20,006 bases of DNA from positions 1-20,006 of the forward strand of contig JBFWQM010000080.1 in assembly GCA_050249455.1 (NCBI GenBank), read 5' to 3'. Under the pieces are notes generated by a model. It did not search any database. It worked only from the letters and a program-made list of their open reading frames with translations, and was not told the DNA's origin. This DNA is from JBFWQM01 sp050249455 (lineage in GTDB: Bacteria > Pseudomonadota > Alphaproteobacteria > MPNO01 > VGEU01). The first letter of the stretch is position 1. Every line of letters starts with the position of its first letter. Position numbers and translations under genes: made by a program. This document shows, one piece after another, positions 14,874-20,006 of this stretch.

Positions 14874-15569
14874 ATGTCGACGATCAGGACGCTGGCGCTG
14901 CAGTCGCCGCAGATCATCATCGGTTCGCTGGCCGCCGAGTTCGAGCGGCGCAGCGGCCACAGGATCGAGCAGCTCCTGCGCACCGACGAGATGCCGCTGC
15001 AGGCGCGGCGCAAGCTCGACGCCGGGGCGACGTTCGACGCCGCCTTCGTGCTGCCGGCACTGATGGACGAGCTGGTGCGCGAGGGCCGGGTCGTGGCCGC
15101 GTCTCGGACCGGCTTCCTGAAGGTGCCGATCGGCGTCGCGGTGCGCGCCGGCGCGCCGCATCCCAGGATCGACACGGTGGAGGCTTTCAAGCAGTCGATG
15201 CTCGCCGCCAAGTCGGTCGCCTTCCTGCAGGCCGGCATCAGCGGCCCGCACCTCGACATGCTGTTCGCGCGGTTCGGCATCGCGGACGCGATCAACGCCA
15301 AGTCGCACCGGACCGAGACCGACACCGTGGGCGAGCTCGTCGCGGCCGGCGAGGCGGAGGTCGGCGTCACCGCCATCGCCACCCTGATGGCGACCCCCGG
15401 CCTCGACATCGTCGGCAAGATACCCGCCGAGATCCAGGCCTACGTCGTGTTCGAGGCCGCGCTCGCCCCCGACACCGCGATCCCGGACGCCGCCAGGGCA
15501 CTGATCGCGTTCGTCACCGGCCCCGACGCGCACGCCGTCATCGCGGCGAAGGGCATGGAGCCGTGGTAA
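14874..15569 (+). CDS. ModA-like extracytoplasmic-type substrate-binding protein lacking a signal peptide
   Basis: A 231-residue protein of the type II periplasmic-binding fold, closest in pattern to the molybdate-binding ModA group (SBP_bac_11). Examples are an early serine-rich loop (SPQIIIGSLAAEFERRSGH, 11-29), KLDAGATFDAAFVLP (47-61) and the late VGELVAAGEAEVGVTAIATL segment. The N-terminus MSTIRTLALQSP has no signal sequence. With the GGGGAG ribosome site right before ATG 14874, the protein appears cytoplasmic. The open frame does continue upstream, but that portion is not hydrophobic. No permease or ATPase is nearby. It could be a cytosolic ligand sensor or a binding protein that lost its export signal. 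It converges on the next gene with 28 nt between the stops. Confidence 0.83.
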   Translation: MSTIRTLALQSPQIIIGSLAAEFERRSGHRIEQLLRTDEMPLQARRKLDAGATFDAAFVLPALMDELVREGRVVAASRTGFLKVPIGVAVRAGAPHPRIDTVEAFKQSMLAAKSVAFLQAGISGPHLDMLFARFGIADAINAKSHRTETDTVGELVAAGEAEVGVTAIATLMATPGLDIVGKIPAEIQAYVVFEAALAPDTAIPDAARALIAFVTGPDAHAVIAAKGMEPW

Positions 15570-15570
15570 T

Positions 15571-15591
15571 CCGGCGGCGCGGCGCCGCCGG
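15571..15591. terminator. Possible bidirectional hairpin terminator
   Basis: CCGGCGGCG and CGCCGCCGG form a perfect 9-bp stem around a 3-nt loop, one base after a plus-strand stop and 7 nt from a minus-strand stop. There is no T-run on either side. Its position between convergent genes is the main support. Confidence 0.5.
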
Positions 15592-15597
15592 GGCACT

Positions 15598-16482
15598 TCA
15601 GGGATAGACCCTGCGGCGGGGACCGCGCAGGGCGAGGACGCCGGCCTCCAGCAGGTTGGCCGGCGGTCGCGGCGCCCGCCGCCCCGCCAGGCTGCCGATC
15701 ACCGGCGCGAAAGCGGCCGCCGCGGCCGCCGCGAGCGCGGCCAGCGCGACGCCGGTGGCGAGGGCCGGCGTGTGCCATGCGGGGTCGAGCTGGACGATAG
15801 GATCGTCGGGCACGACGAGCCCGACCGCGACGGCCAAGGCGAGCGAGACGGTGCGCATCTGGATGTACAGCGCCGCGCTGCGGCCGATGATCAGGAGCAG
15901 CGGCGCCAGCAGATGGACCGCGGCGCCCACCACATAGTCGCCGAGCAGATCGGGCGGGACGGTGCCGTAGAAGAAGGCGAAATCCCACATCGTGTAGGCC
16001 AGCACCCATCCGAGGCCCAGGTGGTAGCGGAAATCCTTCGCCGGTCCCCCGCCCACGGAGACGAAGCGGGGAAACGCCTGCGCGGCCATCAGCAAGATCC
16101 CGGCCAGGATGTTGAGGGCGTTTCCCGCCACGGCATGATCGCCGCCGGATCGATGAATGTGGATCGCCTCGAAGGTCACCGCCTCGGCGATGTTGATCAG
16201 GAGGACGAGATAGCACGCCGTGCGCGCCCACGGCTTCTCGCCCCACCCGTTGAACCGCATCATCGCGATGAGCAGGGCGGCCATGCACACCGACGGCAGC
16301 TTGATCAGGACGAAAGCGCTCGTCCCGGCCGCATGCGCGAAATCATCGAGCCACAGGTAGAGGAACACGCCCGGCGGCAATATCGTGAAGATCCAGATAT
16401 TGGCGGCTTTTCCGCCATAGACGATCGCATATGAGGCGATCGCCAGCGCCGCCGGCGCGCCGAGGAAGAGGTACGTTTCCAC
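15598..16482 (-). CDS. Multi-pass membrane protein of unknown function
   Basis: A 294-residue protein with about eight hydrophobic segments, starting at GTG 16482. Polar residues stand out between and inside helices: YGGKAANIWIF near the start, LWLDDFAHAAG, NIAEAVTFEAIHIHRSGGDH in the middle, and LGLGWVLAYTMWDFAFFYG. These conserved-looking His, Glu and Trp residues suggest a specific binding or catalytic site in the membrane. The layout faintly recalls the DUF5692 group, but I cannot confirm that. The C-terminus is cytosolic, basic and short. The ribosome site is weak (AAGAAA). It faces the DsbD-type gene across a 396-nt divergent gap. Confidence 0.75.
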   Translation of the reverse strand: METYLFLGAPAALAIASYAIVYGGKAANIWIFTILPPGVFLYLWLDDFAHAAGTSAFVLIKLPSVCMAALLIAMMRFNGWGEKPWARTACYLVLLINIAEAVTFEAIHIHRSGGDHAVAGNALNILAGILLMAAQAFPRFVSVGGGPAKDFRYHLGLGWVLAYTMWDFAFFYGTVPPDLLGDYVVGAAVHLLAPLLLIIGRSAALYIQMRTVSLALAVAVGLVVPDDPIVQLDPAWHTPALATGVALAALAAAAAAAFAPVIGSLAGRRAPRPPANLLEAGVLALRGPRRRVYP

Positions 16483-16878
16483 TGGTCGTTTCTTGTTCGG
16501 GCGGGGGCTCGGGGTCCATCGGTTCGGGACGGCCAGACGGCCGTGGGATGCGCCGTCGCGCGCGGGGGCGCGCGCGGCCGCGCCGCGAGGTTAGCGCCGG
16601 GCGTCCTGGTGTATCAACTGGCGTTCGCCGCGGACAGTGCCGGCGCCATCGCCCGGTGCGGCGGACGCCGGCCCGGGCCGCGAACTGGCCGAATCCGCCG
16701 CGCCGGCGAGGTGCTTGGCCGCAGCCGGCATGGAGCCGCCACCGCGGCGACCGGAAGCCTGGCCGGCGCCGGGGACAACGCCGTGGAAACCCGGGCACGA
16801 TCAAATCCGGGTGAATTGCGGGCCGCATCGACTTCCCACCGCGGCGGCCTGCGCCCATTCTTCCGCACGGCCGAGCCG
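16483..16878. other. 396-nt divergent intergenic region
   Basis: It lies between the divergent starts at 16482 and 16879. The DsbD frame stays open through most of it, but the encoded residues are Arg/Gly/Ala-rich with no domain and no membrane helix, so I read it as noncoding. It should hold promoters for both directions; none could be placed with confidence. No RNA gene or repeat was recognised. Confidence 0.5.
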
Positions 16879-19038
16879 ATGGAAACCTGCGAACGGTGGC
16901 ATAGGGCGTTGTCGAAGCACCGATTTGGCCGGGCGCTCCTGCGGGGGGTCGCCGTTGTCGCGCTGGTTGCCGGCCCGGCGTCGCTCGCACGCGGCCAGGC
17001 GGCGATCGAGACCGAACAGCTCGCGGTCCGACTGGTCGCCGAGCAGGCGACGGTGCGGCCGGGCGACCGGATCGCCGTGGCGATCCACCAGAAGATCGCG
17101 GCGGGCTGGCACACCTACTGGATGAACCCGGGCGATTCCGGCCAGGCGACGGCGATCGACTGGCGGCTGCCCGACGGGGCGGCGGCGTCGGACCTGCAGT
17201 GGCCGGCGCCGCGGCGCTTCGCCTACGGGCCGATGGCGAACTACGGCTATGCCGGCGCGGTCGCGCTGCTGGCCGACATCGCGGTCCCGGCGGACTGGCC
17301 GGCGGGCCGGCCGTTCCCGGTGGCCGGCGAGGCGGAGGTGCTGGTCTGCGCCGAGATCTGCATCCCGGTCGCCGGCACCCTGTCGCTCGAGGTGCCGACC
17401 GGGCCGCAGACGGCCGCCGCGCCGGGCGCGGCCGCGCTGTTCGCCGACGCCCGCGCGGCGATGCCCCGGCCGCTGCCCTGGACGGTGGCGCGCGAGGCCG
17501 CCGGCGACGCGCTGCGGCTTGCCGTCGGCGGGGAGGGCGCCTCGGCGGCGACGGACGCCTATTTCTTCGCCGAGGAATGGGGCGTCGTCGACCATCCCGG
17601 CGCGCAGGTGCTGCGCAGGGACGCGGCGGGCTTCACCCTGTCGCTGCCGCGCGGCCAGGCGCCGGCGCCGGCGACCCTGGCCGGCGTGCTGGCGGTGACG
17701 GAGCGGACCGCGGCCGGCCCGGTACAGCGCGCCTATGCGGTGCCGGCGGGCCCGGTGGCCGCGGCTGCGCCGGCGGGGCCCGCCGCATCCGCCGCCGCAT
17801 CCGCCGCCGCGCCCGCCGACGGCCTGGCGGCGCTGCTGGCCTTCGCCTTCCTCGGCGGCATGATCCTCAACCTGATGCCGTGCGTCTTCCCCGTGCTGGC
17901 GGTCAAGGCGATCGGCTTCGCGCGCGGCGGCGACACCGCCGCCCGCGCGCGGCTCGGCGACGGCCTGAGCTACGGCGCCGGCGTGGTGGCGAGCTTCGTC
18001 GCGCTGGCCGCGGCGCTGCTCGCCGTGCGGGCGGGCGGCGCGGCGGTCGGCTGGGGCTTCCAGCTGCAGAGCCCGGCGGTGGTCGCCGCGCTCGCCTTCG
18101 TCATGACCGCGATCGGGCTCAACCTCTCCGGCGTGTTCGAATTTGGCAGCCGGCTCGCCGGCCTGGGCAGCGGCTGGGCGAACCGGCCGGGGCACGGCGG
18201 CGCCTTCGCCACCGGCGTCCTTGCCGCGGTGGTCGCGGCGCCGTGCACCGCGCCGTTCATGGCGACCGCCGCGGGCGGCGCGCTGCTGCTGCCGGCGCCG
18301 TCAGCGCTGGCGGTGTTCGCCGCGATGGGGCTCGGCCTGGCCGCGCCGTACGTCGTGCTGACGGCGGTGCCGGCGCTGGCGCGCCGGATGCCGAGGCCGG
18401 GCGCCTGGATGGTCCGCTTCCGTCAGGCGCTCGCCTTCCCGATGTACGCGACCGCCGCCTGGCTGGTCTGGGTGCTGGCGCAGCAGGCCGGGCCGGACGC
18501 GGCGTTCCTCGCCACGCTCGGCCTGATCGCCCTGGCCGCCGCGCTGTGGCTGTGGCCCGCCGTGTCGCCGCGCGCCGGCCGGGGCGCGGCGCTGCGGGCC
18601 GGCGGCTTCGCGGTGGCTCTGGCGGGGTCGGGCGCGCTGCTCGCGACCGCCGCGACGCTGCCGCCGCCGTCCGGCCGCGCGGTGGAGGCCAGCCCGGATG
18701 CGCAGCCCTATTCGGCCGCCGGCCTCGACCGGCTGCGCGGCGAGGGGCGGGCGGTGTTCGTCAACATGACGGCGGCCTGGTGCATCACCTGCAAGGTGAA
18801 CGAGCGGGTGGCGCTGAGCGGGCCGGATTTCGCCGCGACGCTGCAGCGCCATGCCGTCACCTACATGCAGGGCGACTGGACCCGCCGCGACCCGGAGATC
18901 ACCGCCTTCCTGGAGCGGTTCGACCGCGCCGGGGTGCCGCTCTACGTCCTCTATCCCGCCGGCGGCGGCGCGCCGCGCCTGCTGCCGCAGATCCTCGATC
19001 CGGGGGCGCTGCGCCGCGCCCTCGAAACCGCAAGCTGA
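16879..19038 (+). CDS. dsbD: DsbD/ScsB-type thiol:disulfide interchange protein
   Basis: A 719-residue three-part protein that moves electrons from cytosolic thioredoxin to periplasmic partners. A signal sequence (about 16-40) leads to the periplasmic N-domain with HTYWMNPGDSG (78-88) and the redox pair VCAEIC (about 156-161). The central membrane domain (about 315-595, eight hydrophobic segments) has one cysteine in NLMPCVFPVLAVKAIGF and one in APCTAPFM, the DsbD pair that faces both membrane sides. The C-terminal thioredoxin domain has AAWCITCK (about 633-640). The N-domain pattern (HTYW, CAEICIP) fits the ScsB-like alphaproteobacterial group more than E. coli DsbD. ATG 16879 has no clear ribosome site; TTG 16909 would also keep the signal peptide. 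A redoxin gene follows after 44 nt. Confidence 0.93.
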   Translation: METCERWHRALSKHRFGRALLRGVAVVALVAGPASLARGQAAIETEQLAVRLVAEQATVRPGDRIAVAIHQKIAAGWHTYWMNPGDSGQATAIDWRLPDGAAASDLQWPAPRRFAYGPMANYGYAGAVALLADIAVPADWPAGRPFPVAGEAEVLVCAEICIPVAGTLSLEVPTGPQTAAAPGAAALFADARAAMPRPLPWTVAREAAGDALRLAVGGEGASAATDAYFFAEEWGVVDHPGAQVLRRDAAGFTLSLPRGQAPAPATLAGVLAVTERTAAGPVQRAYAVPAGPVAAAAPAGPAASAAASAAAPADGLAALLAFAFLGGMILNLMPCVFPVLAVKAIGFARGGDTAARARLGDGLSYGAGVVASFVALAAALLAVRAGGAAVGWGFQLQSPAVVAALAFVMTAIGLNLSGVFEFGSRLAGLGSGWANRPGHGGAFATGVLAAVVAAPCTAPFMATAAGGALLLPAPSALAVFAAMGLGLAAPYVVLTAVPALARRMPRPGAWMVRFRQALAFPMYATAAWLVWVLAQQAGPDAAFLATLGLIALAAALWLWPAVSPRAGRGAALRAGGFAVALAGSGALLATAATLPPPSGRAVEASPDAQPYSAAGLDRLRGEGRAVFVNMTAAWCITCKVNERVALSGPDFAATLQRHAVTYMQGDWTRRDPEITAFLERFDRAGVPLYVLYPAGGGAPRLLPQILDPGALRRALETAS

Positions 19039-19069
19039 CCGCCCACCACGGACACCGCCCACCACGGAC
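19038..19069 (+). repeat. 16-nt perfect tandem repeat (two copies)
   Basis: ACCGCCCACCACGGAC occurs twice back to back, starting on the last base of the DsbD-type stop codon. It fills most of the 44-nt spacer, right before the AAGGAG ribosome site of the redoxin gene. Confidence 0.85.
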
Positions 19070-19082
19070 AAGGAGACCGCCG

Positions 19083-19727
19083 ATGACCCGCCATCACCTC
19101 GCCGCCCCGAAGACGCCGCTGGCCGCATGCGCCGTCGCGGCGGCGCTGGCGCTGCTGCCGGTTTCCCCGGCCGCCGCGAAGCCGGAGGTCGGCAAGCCGG
19201 CGCCGGCCTTTACCGGCATGACGGCGGAGGGCAGGACGGTGAACCTCTCCAGCCTCAAGGGCCGCACGGAGGTCCTCGAATGGACCAACAAGGACTGCCC
19301 GTACGTGCGCAAGCACTACGGCACCCAGAACATGCAGGCGCTGCAGAAGGACGCCAAGGCGCAGTACGGCGTGACCTGGATCTCGGTGCTGTCGTCCGAG
19401 CCCGGCGCCCAGGGCCACCTGGAGGCGGCCGCCGCGCTCGCCAACGTGCGCGACACCAACGCGGCGCCCGACCACGTCGTGCTCGACCCCGAAGGCAAGA
19501 TCGGCCGCGCCTACGCCGCCACCGTCACCCCGCACATGTACGTCATCGACGGCGACGGCATGCTGCGCTTCATGGGCGGCATCGACGACAAGCCGTCGTC
19601 GCGCCACGACACGGTGGCCGGCGCCACCAACTACGTCCGCGCCGCGCTCGCCGACCTCGCCGCCGGCCGCCAGGTCGCCCAGGCGGTGACCCGGCCGTAC
19701 GGGTGCAACATCAAGTACGCGGATTGA
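19083..19727 (+). CDS. Secreted redoxin (AhpC/TSA-like thioredoxin-fold protein)
   Basis: A 214-residue protein with a signal peptide (about 1-32, SPAAA-K) and a thioredoxin-fold redoxin domain. PEVGKPAPAFTG opens it, WTNKDCPYVRKHY (about 68-80) carries the active cysteine, VTWISVLSSEPGAQG follows, and TPHMYVIDGDGMLRFMGGIDD contains the cis-proline region. Only one cysteine is in the CPY position, with no CxxC; a second cysteine lies near the end (PYGCNIKY). It may act like a peroxiredoxin with a C-terminal resolving cysteine, kept reduced by the DsbD-type protein encoded just upstream. AAGGAG lies 7 nt before ATG 19083. Co-transcription with the upstream gene is likely. Confidence 0.9.
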   Translation: MTRHHLAAPKTPLAACAVAAALALLPVSPAAAKPEVGKPAPAFTGMTAEGRTVNLSSLKGRTEVLEWTNKDCPYVRKHYGTQNMQALQKDAKAQYGVTWISVLSSEPGAQGHLEAAAALANVRDTNAAPDHVVLDPEGKIGRAYAATVTPHMYVIDGDGMLRFMGGIDDKPSSRHDTVAGATNYVRAALADLAAGRQVAQAVTRPYGCNIKYAD

Positions 19728-19758
19728 CCGGTCGCGCCGGCGTTGCGGCGTGGCGGCG

Positions 19759-19795
19759 CGCGGCGGCGTCGGTCGCCTTGCGTGCCGCCGCCGCG
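19759..19795. terminator. Possible hairpin between convergent genes
   Basis: CGCGGCGGCG (19759-19768) pairs with CGCCGCCGCG (19786-19795) around a 17-nt loop, in the 70-nt space between the redoxin stop and the next minus-strand stop. No T-run is present. Confidence 0.35.
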
Positions 19796-19797
19796 GT

Positions 19798-20006
19798 TCA
19801 GGCGCGGGCACGCAGGGCCGCCCCGATCGCATCGGCGTCGGTGACGTCGGCAAAGGTCCGCGTGCCGGCGGCGGGATAGCGCGGCGCGTAAGTCGCTATC
19901 AGGTGCTCGATGCCGTCCCGGGGCGGGTGCGGGTCGGCGACGAACCTGGCGGCGTAGAAGGCGTGGATCGCCTCCAGCACCGGCCGTTCGGCGATGCCCA
20001 GATAGC
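19798..20006 (-). CDS. Unidentified protein, C-terminal fragment
   Basis: The minus-strand frame is open from the right edge to the TGA at 19798-19800, giving about 68 residues. They read YLGIAERPVLEAIHAFYAARF, then HPPRDGIEHLIATYAPRYP and TFADVTDADAIGAALRARA. A GTG at 19980 could be a start, but the frame continues past it to the edge without a stop, with protein-like composition, so I read it as the end of a longer gene. No family is recognised. It converges on the redoxin gene. Confidence 0.55.
   Translation of the reverse strand, partial: YLGIAERPVLEAIHAFYAARFVADPHPPRDGIEHLIATYAPRYPAAGTRTFADVTDADAIGAALRARA

Noticed and set aside
16543..16878. N-terminal extension of the DsbD-type protein
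   Set aside because: The encoded residues are low-complexity and precede a proper signal peptide, so a start near 16879 is preferred.
19798..19980. A complete 60-residue gene starting at GTG 19980
   Set aside because: The frame stays open with protein-like sequence to the window edge, so a truncated longer gene is more likely.

Overview
The window is very GC-rich, with strong third-position GC bias. It carries lipoprotein, Dsb and fatty-acid-hydroxylase genes typical of a high-GC alphaproteobacterium. A small basic Lys/Arg-rich protein at 13548-13742 resembles short proteins common in that class. The lineage is inferred from style and gene content only. The sequence is a draft scaffold: a run of exactly 100 N (8045-8144) is flanked by two identical 127-nt copies, which looks like an assembly artefact inside one gene.

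Left two thirds (1-13287): two convergent gene runs that look like one envelope locus. The plus-strand run holds the C-terminus of a von Willebrand factor A (vWA) protein, a LolD/MacB-type ABC ATPase, an FtsX/MacB-type permease and a secreted formylglycine-generating-enzyme-like (SUMF1) protein, with short spacing or overlaps. The minus-strand run reads from 13287 down to 4588 and holds nine genes. First come four modular inner-membrane proteins: a trypsin-like protease, a DUF2135/YfaP-like protein, a Cys-rich-domain protein, and a polyproline-linker protein broken by the gap. Then follow a small secreted protein, an OmpA-type lipoprotein, two tandem glycine-zipper lipoproteins and a coiled-coil lipoprotein. 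The two runs meet at a 116-nt nested inverted repeat (4444-4559).

The four modular proteins share a layout: a related cytosolic N-domain of about 140-160 residues, one membrane helix, a periplasmic charged helix, a Pro/Ala-rich linker and a different C-terminal domain. In three of them the helix is bracketed by two cysteines exactly 41 residues apart. With the ABC pair, vWA protein, inactive-looking SUMF1 protein and outer-membrane/peptidoglycan lipoproteins, this suggests a trans-envelope complex with interchangeable periplasmic modules. This is the most interesting content of the window. It recalls the loosely described Srf-type and PpkA-type vWA loci, but no SrfB or SrfC gene is visible here.

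Right third (13288-20006): ordinary-looking genes. These are a small basic protein, a sterol desaturase/fatty acid hydroxylase, a ModA-like substrate-binding protein without signal peptide, an unrecognised multi-pass membrane protein, a DsbD/ScsB-type thiol:disulfide reductase followed by a redoxin, and the 3' end of an unidentified gene at the right edge. I saw no tRNA, rRNA, CRISPR array, transposase or phage gene.
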